Below are positions 18,872 through 31,600 of a stretch of 64,000 nt of DNA, one piece after another (the first letter of the stretch is position 1; each line of letters begins with the position of its first letter). The translations under genes were made by a program, and so were the position numbers. The notes below the pieces were generated by a model. It worked only from the letters and a program-made list of their open reading frames with translations, ran no database searches and was not told the DNA's origin. Origin of the DNA: Nageia nagi (Eukaryota; Pinophyta); contig JBITNC010000002.1 in assembly GCA_050084985.1 (NCBI GenBank), forward strand, positions 28,582,001 through 28,646,000, given 5' to 3'.

Positions 18872-21800
18872 ATGATGAGTATTGCTAAGAGAAATAAGAA
18901 GCTCAAGATGGAAAGACTTATGAAAAATAGCATGATCACCTTGGAAAAAAAAGAGAAGGTTGCTTTTCCTATAGCCATATTAATAGACGATATTGGTTAG
19001 ATCAAAGACACAAACTAGGCACACATTGACCCCATGAATACATTAGAAAAGATGGTCAGGATCTCAAATGAATAGTTGCTCAATAATATGCTTACTTAAT
19101 CCAAGATTGTTGAAGCCTCTATGATCCCTTACATAAATCCATTTCTAGAATTGTACCTTGAGGTAATCAGATACTACAGCAAGAATGAGAGAATCCTAAA
19201 CGACACTAAAGGCACTAAGATACTAGATTTCATGATGGAGGGAAAAAAGAGTGCATTTGCATGGAGTAACGAGGTTATCATAATCTCCATGATAGACTTC
19301 ATGAAAATTTTCAATAGCATGACAAAGCCAAGGAATTTAATCAGAGATTGGTTGGTTGATGAGTGTAGAGACTTCAAGGTGAAGGCCTTAAGCTAACCAA
19401 AGAGAACAAAATTGTATCCAGCTATCTCAACCATCATCAACATGCTATGCAAAATAATAGGGTAGGAGAATGACAAAAGATTCAAAAAGGAGTTCATGGG
19501 ATTCATACATCAAATTAACTGAGGTAAAGGGATCAAATGGAGCAAGGTGATCAGCGATTGCATAGTCCAACAGTTGTCTAGGCTCATAGAAACTAAAAGG
19601 TTCTACATGAGCTCTTACTTGGTATTCCTGCTCCTACATGGCATTAATAGAAGATCCACCATAGCATATACTAAGTACCTATTTGACCTATAAATGCTAG
19701 TATGGTGGAGCTACCTTAGATTTCAAGTAGAAAGATGGTGGGATGAATTCAAAATGATGAATGATGGATTCAAGTGTCGAATATACAAGGAAATAAAGGG
19801 GACCAGCAATATGACTATAATTTCAAAGGTGATAATTGAAACTCTTCAAGGACATGTAAATTTCTATCTTGAAGAGATAGATGCCACATACATCAAGGTC
19901 TATGAGTCAATTGAGCCACCTTACAAACTTCCTCATTACGCAAATGATCGATTCATACTGATGGAACTTTGCAAACACTTATCGTATCTTCATGAGAAAG
20001 TTTAGTGTAAGAAAGATGCCACCACTTGTAAATTACCCATCTGCATAGGGGAGTACGAATGCACATCCTAGCATCAAGTCAAAATAATGATGACAAAGTT
20101 GGCATACTATAACTTTATAGTAGAATAGGTGGTAGAGTACTATGACCCTGAGGGTGTAATCGACATATTTTTCAAGAAACCTGGCAAACCAATTACCTCC
20201 ACAAGTCACTAGGAAAGTGCGAAAGGTACATAAATGTAAATGATATAGAGCAAATCAAAAAAATAAATAGGGACTTGAAAATAGAAGATAAGCTTTTACA
20301 GATAATAACTAAGAAGAAAAAGAGAGGTTTGTAAGAGGAGAATGTAGTAGCTAGGATAAATCCTTCAATAATTCTTAAGGGGAATCCCTCAATTTTGTAT
20401 ATGCCTCCACCAATCTCACCTTTTTTGAGGTTGACATAAGGGTAGTCTGGTCAATATGCTACTCTTATTATCTAACCAGGATAGACTATTGATCTAATCG
20501 TATAAGGATTATCATAAGAGATAAAGAGCGCAAAAGAGATTGGTCATACTTATTACCCATACAAATTTTTTAAGAAGTTGGTGGAAGTCCCTCTTAGAGG
20601 TCCATCTCAAGATGGATAATTGTATTATTTTGGCCCTAGTTCTCTTGCTCCTCCTCCTTCTAGTGACATTGAGGATGAATATGAAGTTAACAAAGGATAC
20701 CTCTTGAGAGAGCCCTTAGAAGATGGCTAGATACCTAAAATACCTTATATCTTAGATGATAAGTCATATGAATCAAATTCATCAGTCTATGAGATATCAA
20801 CCATAAATCCTTCTATCATAGAAGACCCTGTACAAGCAACAAGATCTACCTTTATGCGGCTTCCACACCTCGATAGCTAAAGAAGACACCTCCACTAATT
20901 GCTCCAAGAAGGACTCCAATGTCTAAGGGAATAACTTCCTCATCAGGAGGGGATGGAGGAAATAAAGAGGATGAAGGTGAAAATGAAGATCAGAGGAAAA
21001 AGATGAAATATGATGAGAATCAAGGGAATCCTAAGAGATAAGTGGTTACAATTATTGATCCTGAACCTAATTACAATTTTGACATGATGGTGCTCAAAAA
21101 TAATTTAAGAGCATATCATCCATCTAAAGCTCATGTTGACCTAATTGATCAAGATTCAGATACTAAACTTGAACATATAGCCACTTACGTCTCAATGAAG
21201 GATAACTCCATCGCCACTAACACTATGGCTATAGGGGAAAAATAAATGGTAGTGGGGACTATGCATTAGTGGTGTAAATAAAAGAGGAGCCATGTAAAAA
21301 TATAGGAACTTTGGGCAAGCAACAAGCAATAGTCACAAATGTTGTGGCACTAATAGAAGAGAATACTTCACAAAAGATAGAGCTCAAGGAGCTTAAAAGA
21401 GAATTAGTCAAGAAAAAGAGGTTGACCATAGATATTCAAGCTACTAACCTAATAGTTTAATATATCAAGAAGTAGATATCCTTAAATATCAAGATTTAAG
21501 CAATCAAAGAAGAGTGGATAAAGGAGACCAAGGAGCCCATACAAGAGTTATTCCTAGGAATAACTAATTTTTCATTGAAGAGAATAGATCATTTATTGTG
21601 CAAAGCAGGATGCATGAATTGATTGTTAGGTGGGGAAATAGCTATTCAGTGATGCATAACCTTAGGAGAAAATTTGCTAGCAAGCCAACAATACTAGAGT
21701 ACTATCATTAATTCTTTTACCAGTACGATTGGCTATTCTATGCTATCACAAAGTGTCAGGATTTCATCCAAGTCTGGGCAAATTTTAAAGAGGACATGAA

Positions 21801-22030
21801 GAGATAGCTAGCAAAATACCAATTTGATCTAAAATTGATTAAGGAGGATGGGTGCAATAGGGACTACAGTGCTATGATGAATGAAGTCTAGTTGATGATT
21901 GCAAACTACCTCAAGGCTGAGGACATCAACGTCCTCAAATTTAGAAAATAGATCAAGTATGGCAACAATATGGTAGTATGGTGTAGCGAGATGAAGAAGA
22001 CTTGAAAGACCATTATTGCATATCTATTGG
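18872..22030 (+). pseudogene. Long decayed reading frame of unknown family
   Basis: From an ATG at 18872 one frame reads as sensible protein with scattered stops: 19121-19396 (PYINPFLELYLEVIRYYSKN), 19694-20005 (WWSYLRFQVERWWDEFKMMN; LEEIDATYIKVYESIEPPYK), then an acidic, low-complexity middle near 20630-21240 (EDEYEVNKGYLLREP, GGDGGNKEDEGENEDQRKK). A later part near 21550-22030 also seems coding-like in a shifted frame (YQYDWLFYAITKCQDF). Many stops are TAG where CAG would fit. I recognise no RT, integrase, protease or transposase motif. Domain order (structured N-terminus, charged low-complexity middle) and the upstream array and TATA box suggest a gag-like or novel ORF of a long-LTR element. 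I give no function. Confidence 0.55.
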
Positions 22031-23601
22031 CAAATGAATGTGTAATGAAAATTATCAACACTGGAAAATAGAAAAACCTTCATGGGCACCAACTTCAAGA
22101 TGATCATCGCATCACACATGCAAATTGCAAACCATCCACCATAGTTTTTAGTCATTTTAGTAAATTTTGTAAATCAATCAACCAGGAAAGTTGAGCACCA
22201 AAACTTGATTAACCTTGCTCTCATTATTAGTCAACCTAGCAAGTAGAGCACCAAAATTCAACTGACTTAATCGTAGGAGGCAAATATGTATTATTTTAAT
22301 ATTTTTTATAGAATTAAGGCAACACTTTGGAACCCTAGAAATTCTATAAATAGACCCTATGGGGTCACTTTTAGGTAGAATGAAAATTTGGAGAAAAAGT
22401 TCAAATTTTTTATAAAGGAAGAAAATTGTGAAAAGTTTTATGTAACTCTCTTACATACTAATACAAAGTGGTAACTTAATTTCTCAAGTGATTTGTCATA
22501 TGTGGAGTCGTGAATGGGATTTATTTTGTGGCTTTCTTTCATGATTCAAATATTTTCATTTCTTTCCTTGAAAACCTATGAGTTTTAAGAAAAAATAGTT
22601 ATTCAAATTTCTAAAAATATTTCAGAGTACTTTAAGTTTACCACCTTTTGCCTCTCGCACATTCAAACAAATGTATTCTGAAACTATTTATTTTCTACAT
22701 CTTATTTGAAGCTCTTAATCAAACCTAGTTCCAAAAGCATGCATTCTATGCTAAGTTTCTTTGATTGTATCAGTTCCATTCGTGGAGTACCAATAATCAA
22801 TTTCACCTTGTGCTCTAGATTCAAAGATAATTGGACAACAATCATTTAATTTGAACTAGATTGAATGAATGAGAACTTCATGAACGATTAGAAAACATCT
22901 TATTTTAGATAATACTTTGTTGTCATAGTCTTCTTATGATCTAATCAGTATTAGATCATTCTCACCTTTTTATTTGCTTATTTTATCTTTCCTACATTCT
23001 CTTTTTTACAAAACTAGAGCAACTTTCAATCATCGTAAAAACACCTTATCCCTAAAAAAACATGAGTTAACCTCTACATCTATCAAACTAGTTGATTTCA
23101 TTCCTTTGAACCATATAAAAATATAAAACTTTAATAGGAACATGAACAAACCTTGGGATTTCAATCCTTTCAAAAGGAGGTAAGTTCTGCTATCTCACCT
23201 AAATGTTGGGTGCTTTCCTTATCTCGATCATGTGTAGGTGATCATAGACCAGTAGGAAAGGTTTCCATCCCAACACTTGCTTGGTTCCTCATCATGTATA
23301 AGGGTTGCTTTATGCAAAAATGAACCAAATTCATTAGTAGCATTGCATCTATTAATAAAAAATAATCTCACATCTGAGTCAACCAAACCTAAATGTGTCA
23401 TTTACAATTTTTCATCTTGATTAGTGTCATCAAGACTCATCCATGTTATAGGTTCACATGATACATTTTGAATGTCTTCTTTGTAAGTATTTACAAGATC
23501 AACATCTTTCCTTATGCTTCATAGATGATTTCTTAGGAATCCCACACCTTTGACATATTTTTCTAAGTTGCTATCCATAACTAAAACTCTTTCACATGGT
23601 T
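22031..23601 (+). other. Non-coding stretch with TATA-like site
   Basis: No gene recognised. A degenerate duplication around GTTGAGCACCAAAACTTGA (near 22190) and AGTAGAGCACCAAAATTCAA (near 22243) precedes a TATA-type CTATAAATAGACCC near 22345. The layout resembles an LTR or promoter region of the unit to its left, but I could not define ends. Confidence 0.4.
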
Positions 23602-24942
23602 TGTAACATCCCCATTTTTACAGTATATTTCCTATTTCACCTCTGATAAGTGGGAACATTAGCTTAGGCATGATTTTGTATATATTAGTAGTTTTTGGCC
23701 AATTATTGTAAGTTCCACTTAGAGACTTAGTAAAACGTTCTAATTATGGAACTATTGGCCTCATGCCTAATTATGCCACTAATATGTATTAATGATACCA
23801 AGGAAATTATATTTTTAAATGCAATATTAGTCTCCAATAATGAGATGGTGCATATTTCTAGACTTGATGAATGTAATATTGGAATTAAATGATCCTTTTA
23901 TCATTAATGCTCCCCTCTTCAAGGTAAAGCATCCACCAAGGTGATTACGCCAAATTTGAGGCATCATAATGACACCCAAGCTTGGATGTTGCACATTTAG
24001 AGAAGAATTTTGCATCACAAGGTATTTATGAGTTCTCCTCCTTAGATATTGGGCTTATATGAACCCTAAGATCCCACATTGGGCATTTAGTTACTCTAGG
24101 ATCCCACATCACATCCCAAGAGGAATATTTATGCATGGCATTGATTCTGGGAAGCATTAAAGGACCTATTATTCTAACATTGCATTTATAGGCCCTTGGA
24201 TGTGATCTCATTTATTCCAAGGCTCTCCATCTTGGATGTTAATACCAAGAGCACACATATCACCTCTCTCTATCATTAGATCAACTCAATGCAAGATTAG
24301 AAGATGGGCTACCCCTCTTATATAAGGAGGATAACTGGAGTACTCTTGAGATATGTTGAAATTGATGATTAAAATTCCCTTTTATCATATTGAGTGTGAA
24401 AACACTTTATTTGCCACTTATGGAGCAATCTACATTTGAGGTATCGAGGTGATTGAAGGCTAACCTTGAGCTTACTCCAACCATTCAAGAGAGAAACAAT
24501 GTTGGTTCCATAATAGAGGACTAGGGAATCCTTGGGCTTGGCCTTACTATTGCTATGATTGGTGAGGTCTTGGAGCCATCCACAATAACCCTATTGGAGG
24601 TAATCTTAGTGTAAGCTCTTTAGGCACAAAAATATTTTATTTGTGCTACTCTCTTGTTGTATTAATATAATTACATTTTTTTATCTACATTTTGCTATTT
24701 GCCTCTTTATGCTTGGACGTTAGATCCAGAAGAGTAATTTCAAAGTTAAATATTTATTTGCTTCCTTAAGTAATATGTTGGGTTTTTGGAGATATTTTAT
24801 GGTTTGATTTTATTTTCTATCATAATTAGCTATATGTTGGAGTGTTTGGATATTTTTGAGTTGCATTGGCTAGATTCAAAGCTCCAAACATCCCTCTCTT
24901 AGGGCACATTTGATCATGATCCACCAATTTTGGATCATCACA
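23602..24942 (+). repeat. Ty3/gypsy-type LTR, plus strand (5' LTR)
   Basis: Starts TGTAACATCCCCATTTTTAC and ends about ATCATCACA, about 1.34 kb. It is homologous to 10981-12557 over most of its length. It contains TTATATAAGGAGG (near 24316) as TATA-type box. A decayed primer-binding site follows within a few bases, so this is the 5' LTR of a plus-strand element. The short minus-strand frames 23827-24018 and 24026-24211 lie inside the LTR and are not genes. Confidence 0.75.
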
Positions 24943-24943
24943 A

Positions 24944-24956
24944 TAGCATCAAAGCC
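24944..24956 (+). other. Decayed tRNA-Met-type primer-binding site
   Basis: TAGCATCAAAGCC resembles TGGTATCAGAGCC with three or four changes and lies just after the LTR end. Its position, more than its sequence, supports the call. Confidence 0.5.
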
Positions 24957-26787
24957 TTAATATTGCAATCTTGCTAAGTAAGAGAGGCTATGGAAAATTC
25001 AAAAACTCTAATATCCACTCATAATGGTATCAAATACTTGATTCTACCATCCTGCTGGAATCAAGGGCATCAAATACGTAGGATTTTTGAGTTGAGCTAA
25101 AGGGAGATTCTTGCCATCCTATTGGTTAGGAAGTTGAAGGATATATCAATTCATAGTAATATCATGGATCATAGTGATATCACAATGGTAACACTTGTTA
25201 AGGAGATCTTGCCCTTTTTTATCTAGTAAGAACGAGAATTTACTGAAGATATCTTGTCATCCTGTTAGAAGATTTGGAACAAGTGTCACAATGGAATTGA
25301 CATCAGTTCATAATGATAATTTCAAAAAATTACAAAGATATGAATAATTCTAACCCTAAAAGGTAGATGTTGGGATTATAATAGTGAATTTTTTGGATCT
25401 GGACATTGGAAGTCAAATGTTGGAGGTCTAGAGGATAGATCTCACCCTTCTGATAAGTCATTGTACCTATTTTTGCGATAAATTAGAATTTTGAAGCTTC
25501 AAGGAGAACATCTAACATTAGTGAGTGGTTAATTTTGCAATTTTTGATATTTTTCATCAAGTTTGAAGTTCATTCGATTAGATCTGAGTTTCAAGGATCC
25601 AAGAAGAAGTTTGTTAGGTGTCAAGATACCTAAAGGTCATTTTGTCACTTTGAGGTTGACATAGGTGTTTTAAGGCAATTTTTGAGGCTTGTTTGGCATT
25701 TTAAAATCATATTAAGGTATATGTTGGTATTCTAAGGGAGTTTTTGAAGACCATTTTACATCTCAAGGCTAAACCGAGGAAGACATTGGCTTGTTGAAGC
25801 TGATTCTTAGTAGTATCTACATCATAGTGATATCTAATTGCATGTATTGTTAGATTTTTATCATGGAATTTGGATTATGAGAGTTTTTATAGGGTAATTG
25901 GGTCATTCGAGCCAAAATTATTGAGGAATTTGGAGTTTGGAATCACTAAAGAAGAGGACATTGGGAAACAAGGAGAGTCAATCCACTAAAATTGATAAGT
26001 TTTCATAGTAGTATATGCATCATGAAGGCTTAGAGGGAGACATTGGGATATTTTTACAAAGTTTATCTAGGATCTGAAAGCTATAAGAGAGACATTGGGT
26101 GCTGAGAAGATTCAATTTGTTGTGAGTCTACAAAAAATCATCCATTCTAGCCTAGACGTCTGAGATCTTGGCATATATGCTAAAACTTGGAATAGTTCTG
26201 CATCATTGCAGATTTATGTGTGAATGTTGAGTTCAAGAAGATATTGATTTTATGAGAGTTTATTTTTGGGCCCATAACCCATAGGCTTAAGAGATTTGGT
26301 GCAAGGATCAATTCATCCACCATGGAAGGAATTAAAATCCAGGTGTAAGTAATTTTCAATTTTAATTTTAATTTATTTTTAGTAGAATAAATAAGGAGAA
26401 AAAGATAAAAAATATTTTATTTTGCTTTTATGAGGAATAAGGAAAATAAAATAAAAAGAGAAAAAAATTTGAGAAAAAAAATACAAAAATATTTTTATTG
26501 TCATCCTTAGGAAAATAAAATTATTTTAGGAGTTATAAGAATTTTAATTTGGAAACCAAATTAAATTTTAGGAGTGATAAGATGTTATAATTGAATTACA
26601 TATTTTATTATGCTAAAATTTTGAATTTTAGAGGAAAAACATGATGCAAATGTAAAGGGGCAAATTCAAAATTCTCATGCATACTCAAAATACTGAGTGT
26701 GATAACAAGTTCTGATTTATCTTTCTAAATATGTGATACATCTTTCCAAGTATAATATGAAATGCATTTCTTTTTGAAATTGATTTA
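24957..26787 (+). other. Internal remains of the plus-strand gypsy element, non-coding
   Basis: No open frame of note. Phrases recur in loose copies, e.g. 'CTTGCCATCCTATTGG' and 'CTTGTCATCCTGTTAG', and GATATCACAATGG-type pieces. The part at about 26610-26700 resembles 25-100 at the window start. Probably a heavily decayed leader or gag region. Confidence 0.4.
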
Positions 26788-26792
26788 CATTA

Positions 26793-27002
26793 TTATCCAA
26801 AATCTAAGTGTGGTAATGGAGCCAAAAGAGTTAATATCAAACTCAATATACTACAATTAAAAATATACCAAATTATTCTCAAAGGAAGTCCATCATGCTT
26901 TAATTGTGCTACTCTAACCAAAATTTCATCTTGCCAAGGTGGAGGTTTCTTCTCCATAATATCAAAAATAGATAATGATGCCAATACATCATCAAGCCCC
27001 AT
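26793..27002 (-). pseudogene. Gypsy-like tail, minus strand
   Basis: Seventy codons containing PPPWQDEILVRVAQLKHDG, the third copy of the tail motif found in 1240-1384 and on the minus strand near 14430-14550. The frame ends next to ATGTAAATCAATTTC on the minus strand at about 26788, where a 3' LTR would be expected, but no clear LTR can be delimited there. Confidence 0.5.
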
Positions 27003-27313
27003 ATGTTCTTTAATTCCTTTCCATCCTAATAGGTTTTCATTGTTATCCTTGCTCTTGAACCTTCTCTTCTACATCTTCATGGTAGCATGAGAAAATAAGG
27101 ATGCAAAGGATCTCATTATGCTAAGGTAAGGTTAAGAACTTAGATTTCAGACCAAGATGCTAAAGAATAATACCACATCAAAGGAGAATGAATGGGGCTC
27201 TATATACACTCTCCAATTCTCATCCCAAAACTAGCTCATGTCAAAGTTGATATTGAACTGTGATAGGTCTGGTTTTATACCAGTTAGACCTAATTTTCTC
27301 TCCATATCACTGC

Positions 27314-28418
27314 TTATTGGTTGTATAGAGTCTCTAAGTTGCCCGAACATTGATTTCCTTCTTTTCTTATAGTTGTACAATGAAGGAATTTGAAAAATCT
27401 AATAATAATAAGGGTTATATTCATGTGAAAGGGATCGAAGGAGTGTGATACATCATCGTGTATGGAATCCTCAAGCTTAAATGCATCTATTATTATGGCA
27501 TATCTAATAAATGTAGCTTCATTTTTACCCTTATACAAAATACAAAACAAAACATAGTTGGGCTTCAAACTTCCCAACATTCTTATCATATCAATCCTCA
27601 TAAGTGCAGCTACTATAGTTAGACCATAATTTATCTCATGCATACTAAAAATAGTCTTCAATACTATCCAAGATTTTTCTCTAAATATTAATAAAGTTTT
27701 AATCCTATTTGTGTTTGTATTTTTTGCCGACATAATCCCAAACTCTACCCAAAAGTCCTCTCTAAAAATTAGCATAGTGTCAATCTTAAACAACCTTGTT
27801 TGGTTTCCCAATTTTACCAAAAATATATTCTCAACATATTATCTTGAGTAGCAATGATTATGTAGCCTGATGTACACTAAATAGGGTAGAAAAATCCAAT
27901 GTAGCAATCATAGCATCTTCCAGCTTATGTGTGTCCAAATCAGTCCTTATCTATCATACAAACTCAGCTCTAAGGGTCTAAGTATATGTCATCCAAACCT
28001 TCATAAACAATATGACCCAAGTGATTTTGAGCAATGCAATAGTCATCAAGAATGTAGCCTCAAACAACATGTGTGCAACTTCAATAGTCTGAAACATCAT
28101 AAGACATACAATTATAGTAGTCTTTATCACATACAATCTTATGACTTTAGTAGGTTCAAATGTGAACGGTAATGTGGCTCTATTCACCTTAATGTTATCC
28201 CAAAATGCATTAATATTCATAATTAAAACAAAAATAGGTATCATTATGAACCCAAACATCATCCTAATTATCACTCTAGAAGAGGCAATTGTAATCATTA
28301 CTCTTTCTTCCATTGTATCTCTAGTCATTACAAACCCAATCCCCTGTTTCATCAATAATACCACTTTATCCATCATAAAAAATAACCACTCATTCACTAC
28401 CCATATTGACTTTCCCAA
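27314..28418 (-). pseudogene. Two hydrophobic minus-strand frames, family unknown
   Basis: Minus-strand frames of 146 codons (28418-27978) and 168 codons (27820-27314). The first is rich in Ile, Met, Phe and Val, with several stretches long enough to span a membrane (for example MMFGFIMIPIFVLIMN and TTIIVCLMMFQTI). The second has some hydrophobic parts (ALMRIDMIRMLG, ITLIIIRFFKFLH). They lie between the acidic frame at 29444-28757 and the gypsy tail at 27002, in the same orientation. An envelope-like ORF is conceivable from position and hydrophobicity. However, the plus strand is also open here and AT-rich DNA often gives such frames, so a chance origin is equally likely. Confidence 0.3.
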
Positions 28419-28756
28419 ATGTCCTCATGGAAGTTAAGAGTTTTCAACATTCTCTTTAGTGGTTTGAGGTTTACTTGCATATGAATTTGAATTAACAAAT
28501 GTAAAGAACAAAATGTATTTCATACCTTTTATTGATATCCTCATGGAAACTCCAACTTTCTAAAATACATAGAAGACTTAGAGGGTGGATATTCCTCTCT
28601 AACATCAGAATCCATTGGATCAAATACTCAAATCAATTTTTATTACTTTACAAGATATAGGGTCATCAATAAAGCTTTCCTTTGTGAATAATGTTCCTAC
28701 ACTTATATCCCCATCAACCTTTTGTGCCCCCTTTAGATCTACAACAACTAGACTTT

Positions 28757-29444
28757 CTACTCTTTTTTCCATATTTTCACTAAATCATAGGTATATATGA
28801 AGTAATGTTCTTCTTCAACAATCTCATCATCTCCAATAGGTATTTCAAAAGAAACATTTTGGAATTCCAAACATACCTTGTGTGGCAAAGCATCTTCTTC
28901 AATAGTAAGCTCAGTATCAACTACCCCTATGATATCTTCTTGGCATGATTCCTCACTTGTCAAGGAAACATCCTCATCTTTTGAACAAGGTTCATGAGTC
29001 AAATGGCCATATGCATCAGTGAGTCATCCATAGAATTTCCTTCTAGGTAAGTTCCCAATCCATCTTCAAGATCTTCAACTACTTCAAGGTCCTTAGGTAA
29101 ATGCTCTTGAATTAATGTGTTTATTTCACCATAAAACTTGTGCATCAATACAATCTCATGTGAAAAAAATTCTATTTTATCTTTGGAATATGTCATAATA
29201 TTTTTTTCATCTTCTTCTAAGAGAGATGCTCTCAATATGTCCTCCATAGGGTCTTTAAATTCCTTCTAGATTTCCACTTGTGACTTTCCATCAAAGGGAA
29301 CTTGTGTTTGAGTGGCATCTTCATTTTTTTTTTACAAATCTCATGAATGAATTCTATCTTATGTAACCATGGAACTCCAAAATTAGCCATATATGATGAA
29401 TCTTGGGTAGCTTCTTTACAATCAAGTGGTGTAGTGTCATTCAT
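28757..29444 (-). pseudogene. Acidic frame of a minus-strand gypsy-like element
   Basis: Three overlapping minus-strand pieces (29444-29232, 29247-28999, 29002-28757) read as a continuous acidic protein separated by small frame changes. Examples are SYMANFGVPWLHKIEFIHEI, PKDLEVVEDLEDGLGTYLEG and NVSFEIPIGDDEIVEEEHY. No known domain is recognised. The order on the minus strand is LTR (30673-29821), primer-site-like sequence, this frame, the hydrophobic frames, then the gypsy tail. That places it in the gag position or in an extra ORF. Confidence 0.5.
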
Positions 29445-29802
29445 GTGTTCCTTTATTGATGAATGTCTTCATGATCCCATCTATAAGTGATATCTTTCTT
29501 ATTGGAAACATATTCTTATGATCAAGCATCATCCATTTCTTTTTTAGTGTGTGCATCAAGGTTTAGGGCCTTGGGAAACCATGAAGCAAGAATTATTATT
29601 TCCTTCTAATTCTTAATATTCTTTAGGTGATTCTTTACCTCAAAAAATTTTAGATAAATTTTGAAGTTTACCATGCTTTTGAATATTTCGAACTTCTTTT
29701 TGTACTCCTTAAATAATTAATCTATCTCCCAACCCTCCATGATTGGGATGCTTCCTTTTGACATTTCTTTTAATCTTGTCAATAGAATGGTAACATCATA
29801 GC
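29445..29802. other. No feature recognised
   Basis: AT-rich sequence between the acidic minus-strand frame and the primer-site-like sequence of the minus-strand LTR. On the minus strand it would be the leader. Nothing more can be supported. Confidence 0.4.
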
Positions 29803-29816
29803 TCTAATATGATTAT
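29803..29816 (-). other. Primer-binding-site-like sequence, minus strand
   Basis: On the minus strand, ATCATATTAGAGCT resembles TGGTATCAGAGC at 9 of 12 positions and lies just inside the presumed LTR end. It is decayed, and the call leans on position. Confidence 0.4.
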
Positions 29817-29820
29817 AATG

Positions 29821-30673
29821 TACCCTTATAGGGATCAAGCTAAACATGTACAATTCACTTAAACCAATTCCGCATTTATTCATTAACTAGGGCAAAATTA
29901 TAAATGCTCTCATTCATTCAATTATGCTTCCAAGGCTAAATTATTATAACAGTAACCAAATATAACTTATAAAAATAATGATGCTCTTATATCATGCAAA
30001 ATAATTAACACTAGGGCAAAAATATAGATTTGTTATGCAATAATATTATACTACTTAAATACTCTATTTCTCATACATTCCCATGCATAAATATTGATAA
30101 AAATACAACAATAGTAAAAGAGCATTCATCCATACACAATGATCAATATGAGAGTCAAATATCATAAATAATAACCAAGAATAAGTTCAAGTCTATAACA
30201 AGCCTATAACAAGTTCTAGGGCATCGCCCAAGACTCCCAAAGGTTGGCACAAGTGCTAGAATGGCTCCCAATTATGGTGCATGCTTCTCAAGTGTAGATA
30301 ATAGCAAATATTCCACTTCTAGGCTAGGAAGCAACCCCAACTCTGAGAGATCAAATGCTAAATTATGATGATACTCAAGTGGTGAATCATTCCTCATTTT
30401 ATAGGTGCCTTTACCTTGAATTTACAAATCGACTTGGAATAAAGTAGCTTTCCCCTCGCCAACTTTTCCTTGGCTACGATATTAGAATCCTAGTTTCTTG
30501 GGAAAACTTTGAAATTCCATATCTCCCTCATTTCTTGATGGAACCATGTCATGTGACCTACTAAAATGATTGGTAGAAAACTCTCCATCGATTCCAAAAT
30601 ACAAATTGGTGATCCAAGACTTATGATGAAAGTTATGAATTTTACAAGGTTTCTCAAAATTGGTGATATTACA
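29821..30673 (-). repeat. Ty3/gypsy-type LTR, minus strand
   Basis: Starts at 30673 with TGTAATATCACCAATTTTG and ends near 29821 with GGGTACA. Homologous to 13600-14307 over about 600 bp. A TATA-like CTATAAAATGAG lies near 30394-30406 (minus strand). If the primer-like site at 29803 is real, this is a 5' LTR of a minus-strand element whose body runs left to about 26790. Confidence 0.65.
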
Positions 30674-31600
30674 AATCTATCACATCCAACCAAGAATTCA
30701 ACCTTATCCATGAGTATGAAGTGTTTAGTCTTATCCACATGTTCAACATGGGTAGATTTTATTATTATATTGCGTTGTAATTTGCATGATGTTTTTTGAC
30801 TCTTGCATGTATTGACCTCCTTTTTTTCCAATGTAACAAGTTCTACATTCACATATAATCTTACATACACCTTTATGTTGTAAGGATGTGGATTCCTAAA
30901 AATGATTTTCTATTTATAATAAAATCATATTTTATGATATCTAAAAATAATATTATTAAAAGGTGCAAATATCAATAGAAGTTTAAATATAAAAGAATAT
31001 CAAAGTAAGGCATTCTCTATTAGTCAATAAGATCCACATACAATCTGGATAGGTTGATTTGAAGAGCATATTTACCCATTCCATAAATATTAATGGTATC
31101 TCTCTACACGTATCTAAGGATCTATTATATTCTTTCACATTATCACATTGTCTTTCATTATTCTTCATAATTCTTCAAGATCCATGACATTAGTAGAGTG
31201 TGTCATTTGAGAACATCATGTTGATAAAGTTCATAAGAGTGAATTGTGTTCACAATATGCTTTTTGCACATCACAATCTTCAAATTTGAAAGTACTAAAT
31301 TTGAGATTCACTAAAGGATTAGAATATGACATAGTATGTTACTCATTAAAGAATATTCTATCTATTTGGTGCTAGATTTTCATTAATTGGTAGTTCATAA
31401 ATATAAAGTGAATTATTAATTTATATCCATATACATTTTAGCAAACCCATCTATTTCATGGAATTTCATCTTTTAAGGAAAAAATATATGCATATCTAAT
31501 AAGGAATTCATAGCATCTATGGTGTTGGTTATCTATATGAAGGATGTTAATGTCATAAAAATATATTAGAACATTAATCTTATGGCTTAAATTTAGTCAT
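30674..31600. other. Flanking AT-rich sequence, no gene supported
   Basis: A minus-strand frame (30870-30490) crosses into the LTR and reads THVEHVDKTKHFILMDKVEF before it; I cannot assign it. The rest is AT-rich with scattered stops on both strands. Confidence 0.4.
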
